DNA from: DAHUXN01 sp963729815 | GTDB lineage: Bacteria > Acidobacteriota > Terriglobia > Acidiferrales > UBA7541 | Assembly (NCBI GenBank): GCA_963729815.1 | Contig: CAVSPU010000002.1 | Location: 496,001-560,000, forward strand | Direction of reading: 5' to 3' | DNA length: 64,000 nt | Shown: piece after piece, positions 38,451 through 47,916 of the stretch | Position numbering within the stretch: position 1 is the first letter of the stretch | Layout of the letters: every line of letters starts with the position of its first letter | Made by a program: the position numbers and the translations under genes | The notes under the pieces: model-generated | What the model was told of the DNA's origin: nothing | Seen by the model: the letters and a program-made list of their open reading frames with translations, nothing else | The model's database searches: none

Positions 38451-39794
38451 ATGGGTTCGCGTCAAACAATCGAGCCGCATCCTGCCGAGAACCGCAAAAC
38501 CCCACTCTCGCAGGAGCTTGCGCTTTCACCCCACAAAAAGCACCGCTGGTGGGTTTGGGTATTGATCGTCGTGATTCTTGGTGTTGCCGTGTGGTATTTC
38601 CGAGGCGTGGCGCAAAAGCAATCGCAGACTGCAAGCGCATCTGCTCGCGCCAAGCTTGGAAACGTGGCGATTCCCGTCGTCGTGGCGGTGGCGCAAAAGG
38701 GCGATTTGCCTGTGTACTACACGGGGTTGGGTACGGTCACGGCGTTTTACACGGTGACGGTCCACACACGCGTCGATGGCCAAATCATGACCGTCTATTT
38801 CAAAGAAGGACAGTTTGTTCATAAGGGAGACGCGCTGGTCGAACTCGATCCGCGTCCCTATCAGGTTCAGCTTGAGCAGGCTGAGGGCCAGCTCGCCAAG
38901 GACGAGGCCACGCTCAAAGATGCGACGCTCGATTTCAATCGCTACACGACACTGGCCGCAGAAGGTGTCATCCCGCGGCAACAGCTCGATACGCAAACGT
39001 CGGTGATGAATCAAGCGCAAGGGGCGATCAAATCGGACCAAGCGACGATTGACAGCGCGAAATTGGAGCTTATCTATTGCCACGTCACGGCGCCGATCAG
39101 CGGCCGAATCGGCCTAAGGCTCGTGGATCCAGGCAACATCGTCCATGCAACCGATACGACGGGCCTGATCGTCATCACCCAGCTCCAGCCGATCGCCGTC
39201 ATTTTCACGCTTCCGCAGGACCAACTTCCGGAGGTGTATAAAGAGCTACGCGCCCATGATCGTTTGCCGGTGGATGCTTACGACCGCGACGACACGAGCA
39301 AGATCACTAGTGGCTACCTGCAGACGATGGACAACCAGATCGACACGACGACGGGCACTTACAAACTCAAGGCCGTGTTCAGCAATCAAGACAATGCGCT
39401 CTTTCCGAATCAGTTCGTCAACATTCATTTGCTGGTTGATACGGAGCACAATGTCACGATCATCCCTGCGGCAGCGGTGCAACGCGGACCGAATGGCACA
39501 TACGTCTACGTGGTCAACAGCAGTAATGCAGCCAACGTCCGCGCGGTGAAGGTGGGCCTGGCAACAGGCAATTCCATCGCAATCGATAGCGGATTGAAAC
39601 CCGGCGAAGAAGTTGTGACCGACGGGCTCGACAAGCTAACCGATGGCAGCAAGATCGAGCCGCGCAATCCGACCGGTGGCGCGGCTGGCGTGCAAAGTGG
39701 GCAGCAACCGCCGCCGCAAGCGGGCACCACCCCCAAAAAACCTGGCTCGCCAGCTTCCCCCAAGGGAGGCCATAGCGGAGGGCCTCAAAAGTGA
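38451..39794 (+). CDS. mdtA: RND efflux periplasmic adaptor (MdtA-like)
   Basis: This membrane-fusion protein links the inner-membrane RND pump to an outer-membrane channel. I choose ATG 38451 (GGTAGGAG upstream) over 38415, whose codon lies inside a small hairpin. A single N-terminal membrane anchor (WWVWVLIVVILGVAVWYF) is followed by the lipoyl/barrel-sandwich halves, a coiled-coil hairpin (QLEQAEGQLAKDEATLKDA), and the beta-barrel domain (TAPISGRIGLRLVDPGNIV). The C-terminal 40 residues are an extended proline/glycine/lysine-rich tail of unknown role. It overlaps mdtB by 4 bases. No TolC-type gene is in the window. Confidence 0.93.
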   Translation: MGSRQTIEPHPAENRKTPLSQELALSPHKKHRWWVWVLIVVILGVAVWYFRGVAQKQSQTASASARAKLGNVAIPVVVAVAQKGDLPVYYTGLGTVTAFYTVTVHTRVDGQIMTVYFKEGQFVHKGDALVELDPRPYQVQLEQAEGQLAKDEATLKDATLDFNRYTTLAAEGVIPRQQLDTQTSVMNQAQGAIKSDQATIDSAKLELIYCHVTAPISGRIGLRLVDPGNIVHATDTTGLIVITQLQPIAVIFTLPQDQLPEVYKELRAHDRLPVDAYDRDDTSKITSGYLQTMDNQIDTTTGTYKLKAVFSNQDNALFPNQFVNIHLLVDTEHNVTIIPAAAVQRGPNGTYVYVVNSSNAANVRAVKVGLATGNSIAIDSGLKPGEEVVTDGLDKLTDGSKIEPRNPTGGAAGVQSGQQPPPQAGTTPKKPGSPASPKGGHSGGPQK

Positions 39795-42700
39795 GCCCAT
39801 CTCGGCCGTTCATTCTTCGACCGGTCGCGACCAGTTTGCTGATGGTCGGACTGATGCTCGCTGGCTTGGTTGCCTACAAGCAGCTGCCGGTTTCAGCCCT
39901 GCCGGAAGTTGATTACCCTACAATTCAGGTGGAAACCTTTTATCCCGGCGCGAGTCCGGATGTAATGGCGTCTTCGGTGACGGCGCCGCTCGAGCGGCAG
40001 TTTGGGCAAATCCCCGGGCTGAACCAGATGACGTCGACGAGTTCGTTTGGCAGCTCCATTGTGACGTTGCAATTCGTCCTCGATTTGAATATCGACGTGG
40101 CCGAGCAGGAAGTGCAGGCCGCCATCAATGCAGCGACGCAATTACTGCCCAAAGCGCTGCCGAATCCGCCCATCTATAACAAGATCAACCCCGCCGACAC
40201 GCCCATCCTCACGCTGGCGCTCACATCGCAGACATTACCGCTCTCCAAAGTGGAAGACCTTGCCGACACAAATCTGGCGCAGAAGATTTCGCAGCTCACT
40301 GGAGTCGGGCTTGTCAGCATCAGCGGCGGCCAGCGGCCCGCGGTGAGAATTCAAGCGAACCCGACTGAACTCGCTTCGTATGGGCTGAGCTTGGAAGATC
40401 TGCGCACCGCGATGGGACAGGCCAACGTGGACGAGGCCAAGGGAAATTTCGAGGGGCCACGGCAGCAGTACACGATCGCCGACAACGACCAACTTCTGTC
40501 GAGTGCCGACTACAAGCCGCTCATCATCGCCTATCGCAATGGCGCGCCCGTGCGGCTCAGTGATGTAGCCACCGTGATCGACGGCGCGGAAAACGTGCAG
40601 GAAGCGGCATGGGCAAATGAGCAGCCGGCCGTAATCTTGAATATTCAGAGGCAGCCCGGCGCGAATATCATTGGCGTAGCGGACAGCATCAAGACTCTGT
40701 TACCGCAACTGCAGGCATCGTTGCCTTCGTCGATCCAGGTTACCCCGCTTACGGATCGCACGATCACCATTCGTGCGTCGGTGTCCGACGTTCAATTTGA
40801 GTTAATCATCACGGTTGTCTTGGTAGTGCTGGTGATTTTTTTGTTTTTGCGCAGCGTGTCCGCAACGATTATTCCCAGCATTGCCGTGCCCCTGTCGATT
40901 GTGGGCACCTTCGGCGTGATGTATCTGCTCGGCTACAGCTTGAATAACCTCACATTGATGGCCCTAACCATCTCGACGGGGTTCGTCGTCGACGATGCCA
41001 TCGTGATGATCGAAAACATCAGCCGCTACATCGAGCAAGGAGAATCACCTCTGCAGGCCGCGCTCAAGGGCGCCGAGCAGATTGGCTTTACGATTCTCTC
41101 GCTGACCGTTTCCTTGATTGCCGTCTTGATTCCGCTGCTCTTTATGGGCGAGGTGGTTGGCCGCCTCTTCCGTGAGTTCGCTGTCACGCTCGCTGTCACC
41201 ATTCTTGTCTCCGCATTCATTTCCTTGACACTCACGCCGATGATGTGCGCCCAGTTGCTCAAGCATCGCCCTGAGCACGAGCAGGGCTGGCTTTATCGTG
41301 CGTCGGAGCGCTGGTTCGACGCGGCTATCGCGTATTATGGCCGCACGTTAAAGGTTGTGCTGCGCTATCGCACCACGACGCTGATCGTGACCTTCGCCAC
41401 ACTAGTTGCCACGATCCTCCTCTACATATATGTACCGAAGGGCTTTTTCCCCGTGCAGGACACAGGCGTCATCATGGGGATTTCCCAAGCGCCGCAGGAT
41501 GTTTCCTTCCAGGCGATGGCCCAGCGACAGCAAACTCTCGATCATGTCATTCTGCAGGACCCGGCTGTAGACAGTCTCTCTTCGTTCATAGGTGTGGACG
41601 GCACGAATACAACGCTCAATAGTGGCCGCATTCAAATCAACCTGAAGCCCATTGCCGTTCGGAATCATGTTTCCGCTTCCGACATAATTGTTCGTTTGGA
41701 GCCGAGCCTGAACAAAGTCGATGGAATCACGCTGTATATGCAGCCCGTGCAGGATCTGACCGTCGAAGACCGCGTGAGCCGCACCGAATTTCAATACAGT
41801 ATGGAAGATGTTGACGCAAACGAACTGGCTAGTTGGACGTCGCGCATGATAGCGAAGATGGAGACGCTGCCGGAGTTGACCGATGTCGCCAGCGATCAGC
41901 AGAACGAAGGCCTGCAGGCTAGTCTGGTCATCGACCGCGACACTGCCTCGCGCCTAGGCATCCTTCCGCAGACAGTCGACGACACACTCTACGACGCTTT
42001 CGGCCAGCGCCAGGTCTCGACCATATTCACGCAGCTCAACCAGTATCACGTCGTCGAGGAAGTGCTGCCCAATTTCCAGCAGAACACTGATTCGCTGAAA
42101 AACATTTTCGTTAATTCTGCGACGGGCCAGGAAGTGCCTCTCAGCGCGTTCACGCGTGTCGTGCAGTCAACCGTGCCGTTGACCATCGACCACCAGGGCC
42201 AGTTTCCGGTGGTGACCCTTTCGTTCAATTTGGCCTCGGGAGTTTCTCTGGGCAATGCCGTGAACGCGATCAATGCGGCCAAGCAGGATCTCAACATGCC
42301 CGCCAGCATTCAGACGAACTTTGAGGGCACGGCGGCCTCTTTCTTGGCCTCTCTCTCCAACGAACCACTCCTGATTCTCGCCGCGGTGATTGTGGTGTAC
42401 ATCGTGCTGGGTGTGCTTTACGAGAGTTACATTCACCCAATCACGATTCTTTCCACGCTTCCGTCCGCGGGCGTGGGCGCCATTCTGGCATTGTTGATTT
42501 GCCACGAGGAATTCAGCGTGATTGCATTGATCGGCTTGATCCTCTTGATTGGCATTGTGAAGAAAAACGCCATCATGATGATCGACTTCGCTCTGGAGGC
42601 CGAACGTAAGGAAGGGAAGCCGGCTCTCGACGCAATTTACGAGGCTTGCCTGCTGCGTTTCCGTCCCATCATGATGACGACAATGGCGGCGCTGCTCGGT

Positions 42701-42898
42701 GGGTTCCCGCTCGCGTTGGGAACCGGGATGGGTTCGGAGTTGCGGCGTCCTTTGGGAATCACGATTGTTGGCGGACTCCTGGTGAGTCAATTGCTCACGC
42801 TTTACACCACGCCGGTTGTCTATGTTGCATTTGATTGGGTGGCCGGCCGTCTTCGCGCTCACGTACACGTCCCGGCGGAAGAGCCGGCTGGCGACTAA
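39791..42898 (+). CDS. mdtB: RND efflux permease (MdtB-like)
   Basis: The 1035-residue inner-membrane transporter has the RND architecture: two repeats of six membrane helices with large periplasmic loops. The first helix is preceded by SRPFILRPVATSLLM, and the proton-relay aspartate pair is in FVVDDAIVMIENISRY (helix 4). The second repeat contains FEGTAASFLASLSNEPLLIL and LYESYIHPITILSTLPSAGV. Translation starts at GTG 39791 inside the adaptor stop, so synthesis is coupled. MdtB-type subunits usually work as heterotrimers with MdtC, which follows directly. Substrates in enterobacteria include bile salts and novobiocin; those here are unknown. Confidence 0.94.
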   Translation: MSPSRPFILRPVATSLLMVGLMLAGLVAYKQLPVSALPEVDYPTIQVETFYPGASPDVMASSVTAPLERQFGQIPGLNQMTSTSSFGSSIVTLQFVLDLNIDVAEQEVQAAINAATQLLPKALPNPPIYNKINPADTPILTLALTSQTLPLSKVEDLADTNLAQKISQLTGVGLVSISGGQRPAVRIQANPTELASYGLSLEDLRTAMGQANVDEAKGNFEGPRQQYTIADNDQLLSSADYKPLIIAYRNGAPVRLSDVATVIDGAENVQEAAWANEQPAVILNIQRQPGANIIGVADSIKTLLPQLQASLPSSIQVTPLTDRTITIRASVSDVQFELIITVVLVVLVIFLFLRSVSATIIPSIAVPLSIVGTFGVMYLLGYSLNNLTLMALTISTGFVVDDAIVMIENISRYIEQGESPLQAALKGAEQIGFTILSLTVSLIAVLIPLLFMGEVVGRLFREFAVTLAVTILVSAFISLTLTPMMCAQLLKHRPEHEQGWLYRASERWFDAAIAYYGRTLKVVLRYRTTTLIVTFATLVATILLYIYVPKGFFPVQDTGVIMGISQAPQDVSFQAMAQRQQTLDHVILQDPAVDSLSSFIGVDGTNTTLNSGRIQINLKPIAVRNHVSASDIIVRLEPSLNKVDGITLYMQPVQDLTVEDRVSRTEFQYSMEDVDANELASWTSRMIAKMETLPELTDVASDQQNEGLQASLVIDRDTASRLGILPQTVDDTLYDAFGQRQVSTIFTQLNQYHVVEEVLPNFQQNTDSLKNIFVNSATGQEVPLSAFTRVVQSTVPLTIDHQGQFPVVTLSFNLASGVSLGNAVNAINAAKQDLNMPASIQTNFEGTAASFLASLSNEPLLILAAVIVVYIVLGVLYESYIHPITILSTLPSAGVGAILALLICHEEFSVIALIGLILLIGIVKKNAIMMIDFALEAERKEGKPALDAIYEACLLRFRPIMMTTMAALLGGFPLALGTGMGSELRRPLGITIVGGLLVSQLLTLYTTPVVYVAFDWVAGRLRAHVHVPAEEPAGD

Positions 42899-42901
42899 AC
42901 C

Positions 42902-45900
42902 GTGAATATCTCAGCTAATTTTTCGACGCCCTTCATCAAGCGGCCCGTCGCCACGTCGCTCTTGACGGCGGCAATTTTTCTGGCCGGCGCTCTGGCGTTC
43001 AATTTTCTGCCGGAGGCGCCGCTGCCGCAGGTGGATTTTCCAACCATCTCCGTGAACGCGAGCCTCCCCGGCGCGAGCCCCGAAACAATGGCTTCGGCCG
43101 TGGCCACGCCGCTCGAACGGCAGTTTGGCCGCATCGCCAGTGTGACCCAAATGACTTCCTCGAGCTCGCTCGGCTCAACGAACGTTTCGTTGCAATTTGA
43201 TTTGAATCGTAATATCGACGCCGCCGCGCGCGACGTCCAAGCCGCCATTAATGCGGCGAGCGGCCAGCTTCCGGCCGGTCTGCCGGGAAATCCGACGTAT
43301 CACAAAGTGAATCCAGCCGACGCGCCGATCATGTTGCTCGGCCTCACTTCCACGAATATTTCGCGCGGCGACGTTTACGACGCGGCCGATTCGATCCTGG
43401 CTCAAAAGGTCTCGCAGATCCCGGGGGTCGGTCAGGTATCTGTCTGGGGTGGTGCGCAGCCGGCCGTGCGCGTCGACGTGAATCCGACACAGATCAGCAG
43501 CTACGGCATCAGCCTGGAGCAGGTTCGCACTGCGCTCTCCAACGCCAATGCGCACAGCCCCACTGGTTCGGTGGAAAACGCGCTGCAGACCTGGCAGTTT
43601 TCCACTTCCGATCAGCTTTTCCTGGCCAAAGAATATCGCCCGCTCATCGTGGCGTGGGTCAATGGCGCCCCTGTGCGGTTGTCGGACATTGGCACGGTCA
43701 CGAATTCGGTCTCCAATACGCGCAACGACGGCATCTCCAATGGCGCTCCCGCAATCATGATCGCCATCTTCCGCCAGCCGGGCGCGAATATTATTGACAC
43801 GGTTGACAGCGTGCGCGCCGAGTTGTCGACGCTGCAAGCGTCGATTTCCCCTTCCATTCACGTTGGCGTGATTCAAGATCGCTCACCGACCATTCGGGCT
43901 TCGATCCATGACGTGGAGATCACGCTGCTCATCTCGATTGTTCTTGTCGTTCTGGTTGTCTTTGTGTTCTTGCGGAACGCTTGGGCGACGGCGATTCCCA
44001 GCATCGCAGTCCCGCTATCGCTTGTGGGCACATTTGGCGTGATGTACCTGTGCGGCTATAGCATCGACAATCTGTCGCTGATGGCGCTCTGTGTATCCAC
44101 GGGCTTCGTCGTGGACGACGCGATCGTCGTGATTGAAAATATCTCGCGCCACCTGGAAGCGGGCATGCGCCCATTTGAAGCAGCGTTACAGGGAGCGCGC
44201 GAGATTGGATTCACCGTGTTTTCGATGAGCACTTCTCTCGTGGCCGTTTTCATTCCCATCTTGCTGATGGGCGGCATCGTTGGCCGGCTCTTTCGTGAAT
44301 TTGCCGTCACGCTGAGTGCCGCGATCGCTGTTTCGCTTATGGTTTCGCTCACCACCACGCCGATGATGTGCGCGCGTTTCCTGCAGCGCGAACGCAGCGA
44401 GCATGGCCGGGCGTATCGCATTGCCGAGCGCGGCTTCAACGGTCTCTACAACTTTTACAACTTCTGCTTGCGCTGGGTGCTGCGCAATCAGCCCGCAGTT
44501 CTCGCCGTAACTTTGATGACCGTGGCTCTCAGCGTCTATCTCTTCGTCATCGTTCCCAAGGGATTTTTCCCGTCGCAGGATACGGGCCGGCTGAGTGGAA
44601 ATATCCAGGCGGACCAGGCCACCTCTTTTGCGGCCATGGACGCAAAAATGATTGCGTTCGAGAAGATCGTCCAGGCGGACCCGGCGATTGACACCGTGAC
44701 AGCCTTCACCGGCGGCGGCAGCGAAAACACCGCGCGCATGTTCGCGCAACTCAAGGATATCGGTGTTCGGAAAGTGACTGCCGATCAAGTGATCGCGCGC
44801 CTGCGCAAGAAGCTCTCGGGAATTCCCGGAGCGACTCTGTTCTTGCAGTCGGTGCAGGACGTCAGTGTTGGCGGCCGGGGCAGCAATGCCCAATATCAAT
44901 ACACGCTGCAAGCTGACAATTTGTCCGACCTGAACTATTGGGCGCCGTTGCTTATGAAGCAAATGGCCAAGATTCCCGAGTTGCGCGATGTCAACAGCGA
45001 CCAGCAGGTCCACGGTCTTGAGGCTGCGCTGGTCATCGACCGCGACAGCGCTTCGCGTCTCGGCGTCCCCATGAGCACCATCGACAGCACACTGAACGAC
45101 GCGTTCGGCCAGCGCCAGGTATCGAATATCTATAAGGGGCTGAACCAATACCACGTCGTCCTCGACGTTTCGCCGCAGTATCAGGAAAACTCGGACTCCC
45201 TGAAGGCCATTTATGTGGCTTCCAATTCCGGGACGCTTGTGCCACTGAGCGCCGTCTCTCATTACGAACCCTCGAGCACTTCGCTTGCGGTGAACCATCA
45301 GGGGCAATTTCCTTCGATCACGCTGTCGTTCAATCTCGCCCTGGGCGCATCGCTCGGCCAGGCGGTAAAGGACATTGACGTAGCCGAGCAGCACATCAAT
45401 ATGCCGGAGACCGTGCAGGGCAGTTTCCAGGGAACGGCGCAGGCGTTCGAGGCTTCGTTGTCCTCGGAGCCGATTCTAATCCTGGCGGCACTCGGCGCGG
45501 TTTACATCGTGCTCGGCATTCTTTATGAGAGCTATATCCATCCCATAACAATTCTATCCACTCTGCCATCGGCCGGCGTGGGCGCCCTCCTGGCCATTTT
45601 CCTGTTCAAGACTGATCTCAACGTAATTTCGATCATCGGCATCATCTTGCTCATCGGGATCGTGAAAAAGAATGCGATCCTGATGATCGATTTTGCGATT
45701 CAGCAGGAGCGTGGCGAAGGCAAACTGCCCGTCGACGCAATCTACGAGGCGTGCTTGCTTCGCTTCCGCCCCATTATGATGACGACCATGGCGGCGATGC
45801 TGGGAGCAATGCCGTTGGCGATCGGCGGTGGCGCTGGGTCGGAGCTGAGGAAGCCGCTTGGCATCACAATCGTTGGTGGACTTATCGTCAGTCAGATGCT

Positions 45901-46003
45901 TACCCTTTTCACCACTCCGGTGGTTTACTTGTATCTTGATCGCTTCCAGACATGGCTCCAGCATTTCGGCCGCGCCCGCGCTTTACCGAAAGCCGCCCAC
46001 TAA
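42902..46003 (+). CDS. mdtC: RND efflux permease (MdtC-like)
   Basis: This is the paralogue of the upstream permease, with the same overall plan: STPFIKRPVATSLLTAAIF at the start, FVVDDAIVVIENISRHL in helix 4 with the aspartate pair, and YESYIHPITILSTLPSAGVG in the second repeat. It starts at GTG 42902, three bases after the mdtB stop. Two adjacent non-identical permeases with one adaptor are the mark of MdtABC-type pumps, as opposed to single-permease AcrAB systems. The C-terminus ends in a short basic tail. Expression is presumably driven from upstream of mdtA; no linked BaeSR-type regulator is in the window. Confidence 0.94.
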   Translation: MNISANFSTPFIKRPVATSLLTAAIFLAGALAFNFLPEAPLPQVDFPTISVNASLPGASPETMASAVATPLERQFGRIASVTQMTSSSSLGSTNVSLQFDLNRNIDAAARDVQAAINAASGQLPAGLPGNPTYHKVNPADAPIMLLGLTSTNISRGDVYDAADSILAQKVSQIPGVGQVSVWGGAQPAVRVDVNPTQISSYGISLEQVRTALSNANAHSPTGSVENALQTWQFSTSDQLFLAKEYRPLIVAWVNGAPVRLSDIGTVTNSVSNTRNDGISNGAPAIMIAIFRQPGANIIDTVDSVRAELSTLQASISPSIHVGVIQDRSPTIRASIHDVEITLLISIVLVVLVVFVFLRNAWATAIPSIAVPLSLVGTFGVMYLCGYSIDNLSLMALCVSTGFVVDDAIVVIENISRHLEAGMRPFEAALQGAREIGFTVFSMSTSLVAVFIPILLMGGIVGRLFREFAVTLSAAIAVSLMVSLTTTPMMCARFLQRERSEHGRAYRIAERGFNGLYNFYNFCLRWVLRNQPAVLAVTLMTVALSVYLFVIVPKGFFPSQDTGRLSGNIQADQATSFAAMDAKMIAFEKIVQADPAIDTVTAFTGGGSENTARMFAQLKDIGVRKVTADQVIARLRKKLSGIPGATLFLQSVQDVSVGGRGSNAQYQYTLQADNLSDLNYWAPLLMKQMAKIPELRDVNSDQQVHGLEAALVIDRDSASRLGVPMSTIDSTLNDAFGQRQVSNIYKGLNQYHVVLDVSPQYQENSDSLKAIYVASNSGTLVPLSAVSHYEPSSTSLAVNHQGQFPSITLSFNLALGASLGQAVKDIDVAEQHINMPETVQGSFQGTAQAFEASLSSEPILILAALGAVYIVLGILYESYIHPITILSTLPSAGVGALLAIFLFKTDLNVISIIGIILLIGIVKKNAILMIDFAIQQERGEGKLPVDAIYEACLLRFRPIMMTTMAAMLGAMPLAIGGGAGSELRKPLGITIVGGLIVSQMLTLFTTPVVYLYLDRFQTWLQHFGRARALPKAAH

Positions 46004-46259
46004 GTTCAGGCTGGTCAGGTTTCGCCGCTTTTTCCCGAATGCTTGCTCTTCGCACGCCTCGTATGTGTACCGATATGAAACAGCAGCTATGTTGAGTGCG
46101 TTTTATTCGACGCCGGCTCGCTTCCATCGCTCTGCTCCGCATTTTCCTAACTAAACCGTTCGGGTTATCCGCCGATGTACTTGAGGTGATGCCGTGTCTT
46201 CAATGGCAGTCGATGCAACATGACCAAGTGGGTCGGTTTTTGGAGCGGTGGGGGCAATC

Positions 46260-46661
46260 GTGAATTCACACAACGGCGGACAACCCAATCCGGTAGCCGC
46301 AGGAAAATGCGACAGCGCGCGGTTGAACCGCCATGAGCTGCTGGAGCGTCTGCTGGGCGATGGAGATTTACTTGCAGAAATGGTCCAGATATTTCTGTTG
46401 GAGTCTGCGACTCATTTGGCGGATCTCAACAGCGCCGTGAATTCCGGCGACGCGAAAAAACTTTATGCCGCAGCTCACACGCTCAAGGGCGCAATTGGCA
46501 ATTTCGCCGCTCCGCTCGCGACGGAATCTGTTGCCCGATTGGAAGAGATAGGGCGTAGCGGGGACATTTCCGGCGCTGCCGATGAATTCTCCGTTCTTCG
46601 GCGGGAGATGAGGCTTCTGGAGCCGCTGTTGCTCGAGGCTTGTCGAGAGGCCAGCCAATGA
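46260..46661 (+). CDS. Stand-alone histidine phosphotransfer (Hpt) protein
   Basis: The protein is a single Hpt four-helix domain with the phospho-accepting histidine in AAAHTLKGAIGNFAAP. It would carry phosphate between a hybrid kinase and a response regulator. Two GTG starts exist; the one at 46248 has GGAG only two bases away, so 46260 with a G-rich stretch five bases upstream is more credible. The stop overlaps the ATG of the next gene (ATGA), so the Hpt and the following REC-GGDEF protein are made together. No histidine kinase is adjacent, but the hybrid kinase at 19248-22001 ends in a receiver and lacks its own Hpt. Confidence 0.88.
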   Translation: MNSHNGGQPNPVAAGKCDSARLNRHELLERLLGDGDLLAEMVQIFLLESATHLADLNSAVNSGDAKKLYAAAHTLKGAIGNFAAPLATESVARLEEIGRSGDISGAADEFSVLRREMRLLEPLLLEACREASQ

Positions 46662-47620
46662 GAGTCTTGCTTGCTGAGGATGATCGTGCTTCGCGTCTGA
46701 TGCTTCTCCCGTTGCTCGAAAAATGGGGATGCGACGTCCAAATGGCCGAGAATGGAGCAGCTGCTTGGGCGGCCCTGCAATCCAACGGAAGCCCGCGATT
46801 GGCGCTCTTGGATTGGATGATGCCCGGCTTGAGCGGATTGGACATTTGCAAGAAACTGCGCGCGCGGCGCGAGGAGCGATATATCTACGCAATTCTTCTG
46901 ACAGCGCGAACCGATCAGCGAGACATCGTCGAGGGGCTCGAATCGGGCGCCGATGACTACTTAACCAAGCCCTACGATCCCGCCGAGCTTCGCGCCCGGC
47001 TGCGGATTGGTGAGCGTATCCTGAAAATGCAGGATGATCTGATTCAAGCACGCGAGCTGGTGCGCTTCAAATCCACGCATGACTTGCTTACCGGCGCCTG
47101 GAGCCGTGACGTTTTGCTCGACATGCTCGAGCGCGAGCTGGATCGCGCGAGCGGTGAACTCCATCCACTCGGAGTCATGCTCGCCGCGTTTGACAACTTC
47201 ACGAATGTCAACGATGCAAAGGGAATTTATGCTGGAGATGAGGCGTTGCAGGGAGCTGTCCGGCGCATCCTCACTTCCGTGCGCGGGTTCGACACCGTGG
47301 GCCGCCTGGCTAGCGAGGAATTCATGATTCTGCTTCCGGGATGCGACACTTCAGCGACGCGCGACAAAGCCGAGGAGATTCGCAAGACGATCTGCGCCGC
47401 GCCCGTTCCCACCAGCGCTGGCCCGGTCAGCTTGACGCTCAGCGTCGGCGCCCTCTCCACGTGGCGCCATGACTTGCCCACGGCCGCCGCTGTGTTGCGC
47501 ACCGCCAACGCGGCCGTGCGCCGCGCGAAGGAATGCGGCCGCAATCGCGTGGAGCTGTGCGCCCTGGCGAATTCCAGCATCATTGTCGCGTCGAATGCGG
47601 TGTTGTCAAAAGCAGAGTGA
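46658..47620 (+). CDS. Response regulator with degenerate GGDEF output domain
   Basis: The receiver domain (1-120) is complete with DD at 8-9, phospho-acceptor D52 in LLDWMMPG, T82 and K104. The GGDEF-like domain (about 138-310) keeps DLLTGAWSRD and an aspartate in AAFDNFTNVND, but the signature is ASEEF (218-222) instead of GGDEF. Catalysis is therefore doubtful. The inhibitory I-site RxxD is preserved as R209-GFD-212, five residues before the signature. A non-enzymatic c-di-GMP receptor controlled by phosphorylation is a reasonable inference. It is translationally coupled to the Hpt gene. The frame start 46640 only adds residues before the proper ATG 46658. Confidence 0.88.
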   Translation: MRVLLAEDDRASRLMLLPLLEKWGCDVQMAENGAAAWAALQSNGSPRLALLDWMMPGLSGLDICKKLRARREERYIYAILLTARTDQRDIVEGLESGADDYLTKPYDPAELRARLRIGERILKMQDDLIQARELVRFKSTHDLLTGAWSRDVLLDMLERELDRASGELHPLGVMLAAFDNFTNVNDAKGIYAGDEALQGAVRRILTSVRGFDTVGRLASEEFMILLPGCDTSATRDKAEEIRKTICAAPVPTSAGPVSLTLSVGALSTWRHDLPTAAAVLRTANAAVRRAKECGRNRVELCALANSSIIVASNAVLSKAE

Positions 47621-47916
47621 CTTTGTCATCCCCATCGGTGGAACCCGCCTTGCGCCATCTCATCGCTTTTGCGCCTTTCTGTGCTAAATTGGTTGGAGTA
47701 GTGGGAGCACCGGAAGCGCTGTCAACTGATATTTAGCGCGTTCCCCGATTCGATTCGTCTCTGCCGCACGTCAAGACTGCCTTGGACGATTCAGGCTTTC
47801 AGCGGAAAGATGGGAGCGAAGGATTGCGCCATTTGTGCGGCCGCACGCGCGGACGTTGAGCAGGCGAGCAACTCGAAGAAGAACGAAGAGGCAGTACGGC
47901 GAAGAAGGGAATCAGC

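Noticed and set aside
44186..45394. 402-codon minus-strand frame inside mdtC
   Set aside because: It is an antisense shadow of a strongly conserved RND permease.
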